DNA from: Anodontia alba
Taxonomy: Eukaryota > Mollusca > Bivalvia > Lucinida > Lucinidae
Assembly (NCBI GenBank): GCA_964016985.1
Contig: OZ024826.1
Span: 58,294,235 to 58,358,234 of the forward strand
Length of the DNA: 64,000 bases
Direction: 5' to 3'
Part shown: positions 52,630-63,724 of the stretch, one piece after another
Position numbering within the stretch: the stretch's first letter is position 1
How the letters are laid out: every line of letters starts with the position of its first letter
Notes under the pieces: generated by a model
What the model was told of the DNA's origin: nothing
The model's database searches: none
What the model saw: the letters and a program-made list of their open reading frames with translations, nothing else
Program-made: the position numbers and the translations under genes

Positions 52630-52906
52630 CAGTGGAGCCTCGTTACAACGACAGCATTTGTTCCCAAAGACATTGCCATTAAAGTAAATTTACTGTTGTA
52701 CAGAATACTTAATGAGCAGATTGGCGATCGCTGAGGCGATTCTAACAAATATGCAGAACATATTAATCTTTAAAGTAGTAAATACAATATTCTTATATAA
52801 TTTTTGACTAATTGTTACCTCTTAAGCGAAGATTTCGTGACAGTCAAATTGTCATTATAACGAATTTTGTCGTTGTATCGTGTGTCAGTATAAATAGGTT
52901 TGTCTG
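52630..52906 (+). mobile_element. Fam-E Tigger-like MITE, internal deletion
   Basis: TA at 52628-52629 and 52907-52908. CAGTGGAGCCTCGTTACAAC to AATAGGTTTGTCTG. About 70 bp including one hairpin arm is missing relative to 16520-16866. Confidence 0.85.
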
Positions 52907-53480
52907 TACGTACATTTTACTATCTGTTGATGTGTCGCATCAGTGACCTATAGATCAGTTTAATGTTAATGTTTTCATCTCGGTTAATGATCACGTGATT
53001 ACGATGTTATGCCACTTGATCAATAATTGTGGAATGCACGATCATTTCCGGTTCTATTAAGTTGATAACAGTTGAATAAAGCAAAATTTTACCGGGACAA
53101 ATAAATCCTTCTGTCTGATATTCACTCTCAAATTTTATCTTATGTTTAAAAAAAAAAAAAAAAAAAAAAAAAAGTTTTAAAAAGCAATTTCACTGCTTTT
53201 TCTGAAATAAATACGATATTTTTCGGTATCAGCAGGCAGGCTCGCAACCGTAATATTGGCTGCATGGTGACCATTTTAACGTCTCTTCTGAAAATAAACT
53301 GATGAAAGAAAGCTGCATTTTTTTTCTGAAGAAACATTAGGCACTTCAATGTCCGATAAGCGTAATCAACAGCAGTCTGCCAACCATACCAGAACGAGGT
53401 TAGTTACTAACTACTCTCCTTTAAAGACTGAGAGGTTCCAAATGATTTTATTGTGTGACCTACATGTAGTGTTTAAAGTG
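52907..53480. other. No gene recognised; poly-A at 53147-53173
   Basis: AT-rich with a 27-base A-run; nothing else identified. Confidence 0.4.
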
Positions 53481-53528
53481 GTGATACAGTGACTGGACAC
53501 TATGGTGATACAGTGACTGGACACTATA
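53481..53528. repeat. Perfect 24-bp tandem duplication
   Basis: Two consecutive copies of a 24-mer beginning GTGATACAGTGACTGG and ending ACACTAT, differing only in the last base. Confidence 0.95.
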
Positions 53529-53767
53529 GGTAAATATCGATATTTTGTTCGATTAAGCGTGTGGCGTCGGTCACACAAGTAAGCGGTAAAAAAAAAATCT
53601 ATCGCCCGCTTAGTTTTGCAATTGGATATTTTATAACTGCAAACAGTGTTATTTTTTTTCTCCTTATATTTCGTCTAAGCTCCAAAAATTGATTGCGTCA
53701 TGTAGAACGCTAAATTTCCAACAATCTGATAGCAAACACGCCGGTATTTATTAAACATTGCCCTCCT

Positions 53768-53831
53768 CCCACTTCCCCTACCCGCCCCCGCTTCCCCCCC
53801 CCTCCCCCCCCCCCCCACACACACACACACA
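53768..53831. repeat. C-rich tract followed by (CA)n
   Basis: CCCCTACCCGCCCCCG, a run of C and then ACACAC. Low complexity. Confidence 0.9.
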
Positions 53832-54043
53832 TCACCCGAAACAAGGTGCTTGTATTATCGCGAGCATGTTTTTAGACCAAAGTTATCGAATAACTGCTAA
53901 TCTGTTTTAATGGAACCCATTTGTAGACTTTGTAAAATTGTTTGGTCATTATTTAGTCTCATTATGCCGTTTTTTCTACGCCAGTAGCTACTTGACGCAG
54001 GATTAGCGAGATTAACAGATTAAAGGATAGAAAGACTGCCAGG

Positions 54044-54740
54044 GACGGAATTATCTATTTTGGGATAATTAAAAATTCCAATAAAGTTCTCAATAAATTT
54101 AAATCTAAAAACGTTAAGGCTTCTTATTTGTCTACCTATGATTTTTCTACACAGTATACTACGTTACCTCATCATGTTATAAAAGATAAACTTATTGATT
54201 TAATTATCCGAACTTTTATTCAACCCAATATCTGGCTTGCAACGAAGATTTTTTTTTTCACTTCTGATATACACAAGAATTACAATTTATGGTATTGTCA
54301 AAAAGCCTGTGATGCCCTTGTTCATCTCTTGGATAAAATTTTTAATAGATTTGGAACTAAACTTTATAGGCAAACTATTGGTATTCCGATCGGAACTAAT
54401 TGTGCTCCTCTTGTTGCAGATTTGTTTCTTTTCTGTTATTTCATGAAGTCTCTCTCACGAGAAAATCAGGCTGACATTACTGAGGCTTTCAATTCCACTT
54501 CAAGATACCTTGATGATTTATTAACTATTAACAATATTTATTTTGAGCAAATGGTGGACCGCATATAGCCTACTGAACTCCAATTAAGGCCAATTCTTCC
54601 GATACCGAGGCACTTTTTTTGGATTTGAATCTATGTATATCTAATGGTACAATTTCCACCAAAATTTATGATAAACGGGATGGTTTTGATATAGTCCATT
54701 TCCCTTTTCGGATGGCGATGTCCCCCGGTGTTTCTTCTTT
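54044..54740 (+). pseudogene. Penelope-like reverse transcriptase fragment
   Basis: The open frame from 54044 to 54568 encodes FGIIKNSNKVLNKFKSKNVK, STYDFSTQYTTLPHHVIKDK, FFFTSDIHKNYNLWYCQKAC, FGTKLYRQTIGIPIGTNCAP, LVADLFLFCYFMKSLSRENQ and SRYLDDLLTINNIYF. The motifs STYDFSTxYTTLPH (first catalytic Asp region), GIPxGTNCAPLVADLFL and YLDD are characteristic of Penelope-like element reverse transcriptases. After a stop and frame changes the sequence continues with SSDTEA, FLDLNLCISNGTISTKIYDK and RDGFDIVHFPF. Frameshifts, no GIY-YIG domain downstream and an incomplete N-terminus mark it as a relic. Relatives have an extra charged residue pair before FMKSLS, absent here. Confidence 0.88.
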
Positions 54741-55129
54741 ATTTTTGGTGTCCTGGACGGATAGTGTTAGGTAATTGTATAGTTCCTCATCATTGTCTTC
54801 CTTCCTATTATATAATACTTATTACACTTGGTCGTATTTTCTTGGCTATATGAACGTATAAACATCGGCCAATGTGAAAGTAGCGAAATCCGACAAATTT
54901 TGTTGTTAAACACCCTAGTCCCACTTTTTCCAATAAGGTTTCCGAAACTGGATTTTTTTTTAGGGGCCCGCTTTATCCATTCCTGAAAGAGTAACGTCTT
55001 GTGATCTGTTTTATTGTCATTTGATATGATTTGGTGGATGTTTAATGGTTCAACAAGCTGGTACAATAACAGTTTTTCACAAAATCGTTCCAATCGTAAA
55101 TCCAAGATGGCTGTGTAACGTGTACTATT

Positions 55130-55300
55130 GTAGCACAGTCACTATTGTAGTACCACAATAGCGTTGGTACTACAGCGCACGATAGAGATGGTCACTGGTG
55201 TAGCAAACGGTCACTATTGTACCAACGTATTTTTCCTACATAACTTTTGAAATATAGTTCGCAGCAATGCACCAAAGATATTAATCTCATACAAAATATA
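55130..55300. repeat. Fam-Y repeat, left segment (related to 56395-56720)
   Basis: GGTCACTATTGTACCAACGT, TTGAAATATAGTTCGCAGCA and TATTAATCTCATAC recur as GGTACAATAATGACCGTTGG, TTGAAATATTGTTCGCAGCA and TATTAATCTCATAC at 56560-56700. The two segments flank the Fam-Q tandem block. Confidence 0.55.
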
Positions 55301-55412
55301 TTTGCATCAGTTCTCTCCCCTTAATCATTTTATAGAAAGCAACACACCAAACACATTATTCTCATATCAGCTCACCGCAAACTGGAATATATTTATATCC
55401 CCGGCATTGGGT

Positions 55413-55443
55413 ATGTGTGTGTGTGTGTGTGGGGGGGGGGGGG
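55413..55443. repeat. (GT)n followed by poly-G
   Basis: Eight GT units then 14 G. Confidence 0.95.
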
Positions 55444-55489
55444 GTGGTAGGGGGGTATATAGTTTTTGTCTTTTCTGTGTGTCTGCGAG

Positions 55490-56340
55490 TTAACATTTTC
55501 TGTCAAATATTTCTCAGGAACTACTTTAACTAGAAATTTGGAATATGGTACAAATGATGAGAGTATGACTAGTTGTATTGTGGGAAAGAAAAAAGGGGCT
55601 GTGGGTCAGGTTCTTTAGAGTTATTTCCTTTTGTTATAGTTGCTGGTGAGATAGGTATTTTTCTCCATAACTTCTATACCTTTTGTTTGATTTTGATAAA
55701 ATACATATCACACTTGAAACTTTATGCACTGCAGGTTTGATAATGAAAATAGGTGCTGTGGGGCCAGTTTTATTAGAGTAATGCCCCTTTGTTGTTCTGT
55801 CAATTTGATATGTACCTAGATGGATAACTATTTTCTGTCAATGTTTTCTCAAGAACTATTGCACCTAAAAGCTTGAAATTTGGTATGAATATTAGGTATG
55901 AGTTGTTGTATTGTAAGAAAGAAAATAAGGGCTGTGGGTTCCGGTCTTTTAGAGTCATGCCCCTTTGTTATCTTTGAAATAAAAATATGCATTTTGCTGA
56001 ATAACTTCTACACCCTTTGTCCGATTTTAATAATATTGATATGGCACTTGTATCATCATGCAAAGCAGGTGTGTACGAAAAGAAGATGTGGAGCCAGGTT
56101 TTTAGGTAATTTTTGCACAAGTTCATAAATATATATGTGTCTACATAACAATTTTCCGTCAAACATTTCTCAGGAACTACGTCACATACAGTCTTGAAAT
56201 TTTGCACAACTGTTGGGCATGACTATGTCTATTGTGGAAAAAGAATAGCAGGACTGTATGGTCAGGTTTCTCAGAGTAAAGTACCTTTGAAATTCTTGTT
56301 TTATAAATACCTATGCATCAACTTAGCTCTATATTTTATT
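55490..56340. repeat. Fam-Q ~320-bp tandem repeat, about 2.6 units
   Basis: TTTCTGTCAAATATTTCTCA, TTTCTGTCAATGTTTTCTCA and TTTCCGTCAAACATTTCTCA start units near 55498, 55831 and 56152, each followed by AGAACTA/GGAACTA, GAAATTTGG and GGGCTGTGGG. Stops occur in all frames. Confidence 0.7.
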
Positions 56341-56394
56341 GACGGCTACGGCCGGGGGTATTAGTGAGCATACGCTCAATTCATAGTCTAGTTT

Positions 56395-56720
56395 GCATCA
56401 GTTCTCATAGTATTTTATAGAAAAGTATAATTCGTACGTTGATACAAAAATGAGCGTTGAAACAACAGCCCATGCTAGCAATCGTCCCTCGAATAAACTC
56501 AAATGTATTTGCATCGATTCTTTCCCTTGAGCATTTTATGGAAAGCTAAAATTCATACGTTGGTACAATAATGACCGTTGGTACAATAGCAAACGCTACC
56601 AATGGTCACTACTCAGTACTGTAGCAACAATTATTTTCCTTTATCATTTTTTGAAATATTGTTCGCAGCAACACACCGGCCATATTAATCTCATACTAGA
56701 GTCTATGATCACATTGGTAG
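56395..56720. repeat. Fam-Y repeat, right segment
   Basis: TTTGCATCAGTTCTC and ATTTTATAGAAAAG, then GTTGGTACAATAATGACCG and GTTCGCAGCAACACACCGG. It matches 55130-55350 in part and appears internally duplicated. Confidence 0.5.
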
Positions 56721-56854
56721 TGATTCTTCAGAAGGCATTTCTCATTAAAGTGAAGACAGTATCCATATGTCTGTGTAATATGTAAGCTGCACTACTCATC
56801 GCCCAGCAGTCTCCGTATACATATGTAGACCCATACATGTAGGATACCAGTAGC

Positions 56855-57190
56855 TGTGAATAGAGGCCAGTACTACTACCCATGTTACCAGAACCTATCA
56901 CTAGAGGTCAGTATTCCTACCAAGAGTACCAGTACTTATCACTAGAGGTCAGTACTACTACCAGAGTTCCAGTACCCGTCACTAGAGGCCAGTATTTCTA
57001 CCAAGACCAGTATCCGTCACTAGGGTCAGTACTACTACCCAGAGGACCAGTATCCGTCACTAGGGTCAGTACTACTACCCAGAGGACCAGTACCTGTCGC
57101 TAGATGTCAGTACTGCTACCCAGAGGACCAGTACCTGTCATGAGAGGTCCGTTCTACTACCCAGAGGACCAATACCTGTCACCTGAAAGG
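56855..57190 (+). repeat. ~43-bp minisatellite, about eight units
   Basis: AGAGGTCAGTACTACTACC, CAGAGGACCAGTACCTGTCA and variants repeat with small indels. The Tyr/Gln-rich open frames over it (RGQY, STTT motifs) are repeat products. Confidence 0.85.
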
Positions 57191-57605
57191 GTTTTAGAGA
57201 TATGGCCTGCACAAGATTTAACAACTAAGGGAAATAACTCCAGAATGTCAGAGTTGCCATTCTTGTATGCAACACGCCTACCCAGTTTCCTCTAATTATT
57301 GGTGAAGTATCATGAAAATATCTTAAAGGGTTTTTAATTTATGGTCCACACAAAATTTTACAATTTTGGCAGACTAAGGGAGATAAGTCATGAACCAAGT
57401 CAGTTGGAGTTGTCAATCTTGTAAACACCACTCCTACCAAATGCCATCTACAACCTGAAAAATTTTCATGAAAATAGCTCAAAGGGTGTCGGAGTTACGG
57501 GCTGCACAATAATGCGTTTACAGACTAACTGACAGACAGACGGACGCTATGCTGATTGCTATATCCCCCGAGCCTGTCGGTTAGGGAGTAAAGAAATTTA
57601 ACAAA
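57191..57605. repeat. Fam-P repeat ending in CAGACAGACGGACG block
   Basis: Two internal sub-repeats (AACTAAGGGAAATAACTCCA / ACTAAGGGAGATAAGTCATG; GAGTTGCCATTCTTG / GAGTTGTCAATCTTG) and a right end GACAGACAGACGGACGCTAT then ATATCCCCCGAGCC. Organised like Fam-H and Fam-U: tandem subunits plus a distinctive ACGGACG tail. Confidence 0.6.
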
Positions 57606-58364
57606 AGATCTTGATGAGTTTGTGACCTTGACCTTGACCTCAAGGTCACACCTGGTGGGGTGGGGGTGGGGGGAGGGGGTCGTGCTGAGTAAAACTCTAC
57701 TTATATCTACCATCATGTCAAATTTAAATGAACTTTCTCAAAGGGTCTTGATGATATAACTATATAAACTTAAACACAAAAAATGACATTTTTTATGAAA
57801 ATGCTAAGTCCGTGACATTGACCCAAGGTTACCCCCCCCCCCCCTCATCCCACGAGGTAGGGATGGTGCTGATAAAAACTTTACACCTATATCTACCATC
57901 AGGCCAAATATGAATGAAATCCATCAAAGAGTCTTCAAAATATGAGGTTTTATCAACTTTAACGCAAAAACTTTGACCCTACGAGCAAACTAAAGTAAAA
58001 TGTAGGAACGAACACACGAACGAATGAAATAACGAACGAATACACGAACAGAAAATCGAAAACTATATACCGCCACATACTTGTTATGCCAAGGGTATAA
58101 ATAGACTTCAGGAACATATTTGTCTTAAATGGATCAGAAATCATACGTAAAACGCGACCGTTAGTATGAAATACGATGTTGAAAAACCATGGTCTTCTCA
58201 CCACCTATCCTATTTACTCACTACCGCTTTCCTTACGTATCACCCATAAATAAAATGGCTAGTCTCTGTGTAATGGCAAACGGATGCGATATATTTTCTT
58301 TTGAACTGCACAGTAACATGTTAAACCTTCACTGACGTGGTGATGCATTTAACCAGTGGTTTGT
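57606..58364. other. No gene recognised; G-rich and C-rich tracts
   Basis: TGACCTTGACCTTGACC at 57622, a GGGGTGGGGG tract near 57655 and poly-C near 57831. Two diverged ~190-bp copies (TACTTATATCTACCATCA and CACCTATATCTACCATCA) suggest a tandem duplication. Confidence 0.45.
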
Positions 58365-58643
58365 CATCACGAAAACACACCTATATAACTTTGACCCCCT
58401 TAAACCCCATTTTTATATAGTAAAACTGGGGTTTAGAGGGGTACACATTATTTTTCTTATTTCTGCTCAAAACAGAGATTGTGGGTACTCGTTAGAACCG
58501 CCTCAGCGAGGCCGTTCTAACGAGTACCCACAATCTATGTTTTGAGCAGAAATGTGAAAAATATCAGGATTTTTTAATCTGAAAATTTGCAATTTTTGGT
58601 GGTGAAATTTTCAATACATTTGAATAGGCGTGTTTTCGTAATG
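58365..58643 (-). mobile_element. Fam-A MITE, copy 18
   Basis: CATCACGAAAACACACCTAT to ATAGGCGTGTTTTCGTAATG, 279 bp; hairpin intact with one mismatch. Confidence 0.95.
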
Positions 58644-59169
58644 AATCGCTCCAAGAACTGGAGTTAACATGTTGTCTGTCACCAAAACGGCAAAATCTGA
58701 TCATCCTTACATTGGTAGAAAAATGATTCGCATTCGCTTAAAGAACCAAAATTCCAGTCTCATTTATATAGGAGACTAGAAAAGGTTGAATTACATCGCC
58801 CGATTTTGTATATCGGCGATCATGCCAAAATGTATGCCTTATTTCAACTGACACCCACCTACATCGCTACCTAAACTAATTCTCGCCTGCCACCTCCGGA
58901 ATCTCTCCTCAGACTTTTTTTTGTTTTCACAACACGGTGTTGCGCGTATGGAGATAAGCAGCCTTGATATAAGGAAAATCAATGTAGTCGTGAAAGAGTT
59001 TCTAAAATGTATCCAAAAGTTCCCAAGTATTCTCTATTTCCTCAAGTGAGTCACGAATCCTCCTTCTTCTGTCGCTTGAATTTTGAACATTTCAAAAACT
59101 ATATGCGATATATTTTCACTCAAAATAGTTACACAGTGTCGAACCCGTCTGAAACCCGTCTCATTTTGG
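58644..59169. other. No gene or clear repeat seen
   Basis: A small frame from 59007 runs into the Fam-R hairpin and is not considered coding. Confidence 0.4.
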
Positions 59170-59465
59170 AATCGAGACAGTTCTCCGTCAAGACAGTTCC
59201 CCGACACGGTTTTTGGAGACAGTTCCCCGACAGATTTGAAGACAGTTCCCCGATACTTTTTGAAGACTACAATCCATCACTTATCTATAATTATCCTTAA
59301 TTACCCATAATTAATAATTATAATTATCAGTTACAGGTCATTTGACTTTGAACAAAAGTGTCGGGGAACTGTCTTCAAAAGTGTCGGGGAACTGTCTTCA
59401 AATCTGTCGGGGAACTGTCTCCAAAAGCCGTTTCGGGGAACTGTCTTGTCAGGGAACTGTCTTGT
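59170..59465. repeat. Fam-R iteron-like hairpin
   Basis: The left arm holds four spaced copies of GACAGTTCCCCGACA-like boxes (one with TTCTCCG). The right arm holds five of TGTCGGGGAACTGTCTTCAA-like boxes in the opposite orientation. The centre (59280-59330) is ATTA-rich. The outer sequence CTCATTTTGG occurs at both ends, but in direct orientation. Confidence 0.75.
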
Positions 59466-59922
59466 TCCCCTCATTTTGGTTACCGTGAGTCAGAAAGTGC
59501 GAAAAATGTGAGACAGTAGTCCGATTTCTCAATACGCACCAGTCGCATGTACACAACATTTGCAATTTTGTTACGTAAATGTCGCGCGACATGCATAAGT
59601 GACACTGGAACGATGTTTTTTTGATATTTTGTGCTTTTACTCGGAAAGTTTCTGTTGTAACTTACGAGTATAGTCAACCCCGACACTCGATGCAACGACA
59701 AAATTTGTTATAATAATAATTTGACTGGCATGAAACTTTCACTCAGAAATTATGGAAGAAGATTGTATTTAATATTCAAGACACATTTATTTCGGGTATT
59801 TCTTGGAATCATCGCACTGAAGAGAGTCTAACAAATATCCAAAACATATGGTCTATGAGGAAATAAGAATAAATCACAGCATTTCTTATATGTCATTAAG
59901 CTCATTAAGATTCTTTACAACA

Positions 59923-60025
59923 CATTACTAAAACACGCCTATTCAAATATATTGAAATTTTCACCACCAAAAAAAAACCTGAAAGTTTTCAGATAAAAAT
60001 TCTGATATTTTTCTTATTTCTGCAC
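59923..60025 (+). mobile_element. Fam-A 5' half, copy 19
   Basis: CATTACTAAAACACGCCTAT to TTCTTATTTCTGC, then it abuts an inverted Fam-A copy. No hairpin. Confidence 0.88.
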
Positions 60026-60781
60026 TATCACAAAAAACATACCTATATAAGTTTGACCCCCTTAAACCCCACCAGGCCTCCTAGTGGCCCACTTTGAAAA
60101 TATAGGTTTTTATATAGGTTCTTCTTACTCAAAATATAGGTTATTTACAGGTTTTTCAATAAAAATACAGGTTAAAAAAAGAGTCTTCCAAACTTATATA
60201 AAGATTTAAAACTGAAGAAAAAATATTTGATGAATTTTTGTGCCACAATTACTCAGATAAAGTTGATCTGAATTTTACTAAGTCCGAGCGAGCGAAGCGA
60301 GCGAGGAAAAAAATTACCATTTCTTGACAGTTTTCATCACTTTTTATGGGACTAAAAAGTAAAAAATAGTAGTGCATTTTGAAGAAAAGTTAGGGTTGAG
60401 TCGCAAGAAGGTTCAAAAAGTGAAAAATATAGGTTTTTTCATGAAAATACAGGCTTTTTATAGGTTTTATGAACAAAATAAAGGTTTTATAGGTTTGGCA
60501 CAAAATTATAGGTTATTATAGGTTTTATAGGTTTTGCTAGGAGGCCTGCCCCACTCTTATACAGTAAAACTGGGGTTTACAGGGGTATACATTTTCTTAT
60601 TTTTGCTCAAAACATAGATTGTGGGTACTCGTTAGAACCGCCTCGTCGAGGCGGTTCTAACGAGTACCACAATCTGTTTTTTAGCAGAAATATGAAAAAT
60701 ATCAGAATTATTCATCTGAAAATTTTCATTTTTTTGGTGGTAAAATTTTCAGTGTATTTGAATGGGCTTGTTTTCGTAATG
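60026..60781 (-). mobile_element. Fam-A MITE, copy 20, split by Fam-G
   Basis: TATCACAAAAAACATACCTA on the left, then GACCCCCTTAAACCCCAC, Fam-G, and CCCCACTCTTATACAGTAAA. A perfect alpha hairpin and ...GGCTTGTTTTCGTAATG at the right. Confidence 0.88.
60073..60548. mobile_element. Fam-G element with 6-bp CCCCAC duplication
   Basis: CAGGCCTCCTAG at the left and CTAGGAGGCCTG at the right, flanked by CCCCAC at 60067-60072 and 60549-60554. The interior is rich in TATAGGTTTT motifs and carries GAGCGAGCGAAGCGAGCGAG near 60288. No long open frame. Confidence 0.8.
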
Positions 60782-63284
60782 AAAACATAGATTGTGGGCA
60801 ATCGTTAGAACTGCCTCGCCGAGGCGGTTCTAACAAGTACCCACAATACATGTTTTTTTGAGCAGAAATAAGAAAACAAGAGGCCCACGGGCCACGATTC
60901 GCTCACCTGAGTGACATAGCCACTGCAGACATGCAGATGTTATGCAACATTTATCCAATCCTATCATCGCAACTAATGAAAATATCATCATTTGAGCAGT
61001 TCTTAGTTTTGAAGAAGAATATATGGGCCTGACAGTCAATGGAGCATGATCATGAATAAACTATCAATCACATTTCAACAGAAGGATCAATGTGAAATTT
61101 GGTGGAAATTGGCTAAGTGGTTTCTGAAGAATCGTGATTTTATACATGTAAACAGCACAGTGGCCGGGACATATTATAAATATAAACCAGATGATGGCCA
61201 TCTTAGATTTCCAATCAGAACAATTTTAACTACTGTTGATCTACAAGTCACTTCGATACTTTCAATATAAATGTATATGGCCCACACAAATAGGGAAGCA
61301 AATTTGACCTTGGAGGTAAAAAGGTCAAATGTCAACATAAACCATCATTTGAGCAATTTTGGTAGATCTCCTGTCCCCTATAATTTGTGCAAAGATTAGG
61401 ACCCAGGGCTTATTTGGTTATGGAGAAGATTTTTAAAGGTTTTTACCATATATTGGCATGGCAGCCATTTTGATCAATGGACCGTACCCATTTTAGCAAT
61501 CTTTCATTCTCCTGCCCACGGAGGCTCCGCATGAAATTTGAGCAACACTGGCCCGGAGGCTTCAGAGGAAAAGCCATTTGAAATTATCAACATTTTTTCC
61601 ATACAAATGTATGGCGCCCATACAAATGCATACAGAAGCAAACTTGACCTCGCCGTAAAAAGGTTAAATGTCAATGTATGACAATTATTTTAGCAACTTT
61701 GGTAGACCGCCCGTTCCAGATGATATATGCAAAGATTCAGCCACAAGCCATCCTCAGTTTTGGAAAATAAGATTTTAAATGTTTTTTCCCATGCAAATGC
61801 ATAAGCAAGCAACTTGACCTTGCCGTAAAAAGGTCAAATGTCAATGTATGACCATTATTTTAGCAACTTTGGTAGACCCCCTGTCCCCGATGATTTATGC
61901 AAATATTCAGCCCCAAAGCATCCTCTGTTCTAGAGAAGAAGATTTATAAAGGTTTTTACCATATATGGGCATGGCGCCCATCTTGGTCAATGAACCATGA
62001 CCATTTTAGCAATCTTTTGTTCCCCCTATCTAAGGAGGCTCCATATGAAATTTGAGCAAAATTGGGCCAGAGGCTCCAGAGAAGAAGTTGTTTGAAATTC
62101 TGAACATTTTTCCCATACAAATGCATAAGGAAGCAAAATTGACCTTAACGTAAAAAGGTCAAATGTCAATGTACAACCATTATTTTAGCAATTTTGGTAG
62201 CCCTCTTGTTCCCGAAGATATATGCAAAGATTCAGCCATAAGGCATGCTCGGTTTTGGAGAAGAAGATTTTTAAAGGTTTTTCCCATACAAATGCACAGG
62301 GAAGCAAACTTGACCTTGCTGTAAAAAGGTCAAACGTCAACGTACGACAATTCTTTTAGCAATGTTGGTAGACCTCCCGTCCTCAATGATTCCTGCCAAG
62401 GTTCAGCCCAAAGGCTTTCTCGGTTCTGAAGGAGAAGATTTTTAAAGGTTTTTACCATATATGGGCGTGGCGGCCATCTTGGTCAACGGACCGTGACCAT
62501 TTTAGCAATTTTTTGTTCCCCCACCCTAAGAAGGCTCCATATGAAATTTGAGCAAAATTGGCCCAGAGGCTCCAGAGGAGAAGTTGTTTGAAACTCTGGT
62601 CATTTTTCCCATACAAATGCATAAGGAAGCAAAATTGACCTTAACGTAAAAAGGTCAAATGTCAATGTACGACCATTATTTTAGCAATTTTGGTAGCTCT
62701 CCTGTTCCCAAAGATATATGCAAAGATTCAGCCATAAGGCATGCTCGGTTTTGGAGAAGAAGATTTTTAAAGGTTTTTCCCATACAATGCATAGGGAAGC
62801 AAACTTGACCTTGCCGTAAAAAGGTCAAACGTCAATGTACGACAATTCTTTTAGCAATTTTGGTAGACCTCCCATCCCCGATGATTCCTGCAAAGGTTCA
62901 GCCCCAAGGCATTCTCGGTTCTGGAGAAGAAGATTTTTAAAGGTTTTTACCATATATGGGCGTGGCGGCCATCTTGGTCAACGGACCGCGACCATTTTAG
63001 CAATTTTTCGTTCCCCCACCCTAAGGAGGCTCCATATGAAATTTGAGCAAAATTGGCTCAGCAGTTTCAGAGGAGAAGTCGTTTGAAAATGTTAACGGAC
63101 GGACGCACGGACGGACGGACGCACGGACGGACGGACGGACGACGGACGAAAAGTGATCACAATAGATCATCCTGAGCAGAGCTCAGGTGAGCTAAAAATA
63201 ATGTATACCTCTGTAAACCTCAGTTTTACTATATAAAAGTGGGGTTAAAGGGGGCCAATATTATATAGGCATGTTTTCGTGATG
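60782..63284 (+). mobile_element. Fam-A 3' part, copy 21, split by Fam-H
   Basis: It begins inside the element (AAAACATAGATTGTGGGCAA), with an alpha hairpin to 60876, then Fam-H, then TAATGTATACCTCTGTAAAC to ATAGGCATGTTTTCGTGATG. The left end is fused to copy 20. Confidence 0.85.
60877..63196 (+). mobile_element. Fam-H 2.3 kb repeat inserted in Fam-A
   Basis: CAAGAGGCCCACGGGCCACG, then GCTCACCTGAG at the left and CTCAGGTGAGCTAAAA at the right. The body is tandem: AAAAAGGTCAAATGTCAATG, TTTTAGCAATTTTGGTAGAC and TTTTTAAAGGTTTTTACCAT recur about every 170-490 bp between 61310 and 63070. A GGACGGACG tract (63097-63143) and AGTGATCACAATAGATCATC precede the right end. Stops in all frames. I recall similar sequences as common in bivalves, but cannot check. 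Confidence 0.8.
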
Positions 63285-63356
63285 TTACAACAGCAAATTC
63301 ATTTAAATGGCAACATCTTCGAAAACAAATGCTATCGTTGTAACTAGGGTTCACTG

Positions 63357-63724
63357 TACATGCTTTGGAATATTTGATAGGTGATCACAATAAGAGGAGA
63401 GGTTGGAGACAAGATGCTACTTCTGAAGTACAAGAATTCCAATAAAGATGCAGTACTTCTTATCGGTGAAAACGCTAAGACAATAGAAAATTCAGGCAAT
63501 GCAAGAATGGAGTATGTAATAACATACTTGGTGGACTAGTGCGTAACAAAGAGTTATTCATTGCTTTTCTTTGTGTGACATGTCGATGTGGAACCTGGAC
63601 AGAATGGGGTTGCAAAACTTAGTCTGACACACAGAGTTAATGCAGGATACCGAGCCCTTTGCAAAAGCACAAGCTAACAAACATTGGCAGTGTCAGATGA
63701 TTCAAATTCGTTCTATATACCTAG
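63357..63724. other. No gene or clear repeat seen
   Basis: Unique-looking AT-rich sequence between Fam-E and Fam-D. Confidence 0.4.

Larger units (their letters stand above)
59671..63356 (-). mobile_element. Fam-E element expanded to 3.7 kb by insertions
   Basis: TA at 59669-59670 and 63357-63358. The left end TAGTCAACCCCGACACTCGA and right end GTTACAACAG...TAGGGTTCACTG are reverse-complement Fam-E ends. Fam-E sequence runs to 59922 (TTTACAACA) and resumes at 63285 (TTACAACAGCAAATT). TTACAACA is present on both sides as an 8-bp duplication around the inserted Fam-A complex. Confidence 0.8.

Noticed and set aside
54767..55105. Minus-strand 112-codon frame downstream of the Penelope RT
   Set aside because: I could not relate it to a known domain and it lies in decayed retroelement sequence. 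It could still be part of another repeat.
59007..59310. Frames with repeated PRHGFWRQFPDRF-like peptide
   Set aside because: They are translations of the GACAGTTCCCCGACA boxes in the Fam-R hairpin.
63097..63143. Telomere-like or subtelomeric repeat
   Set aside because: The unit is GGAC/GGACGCAC, not TTAGGG, and it is part of the Fam-H tail.
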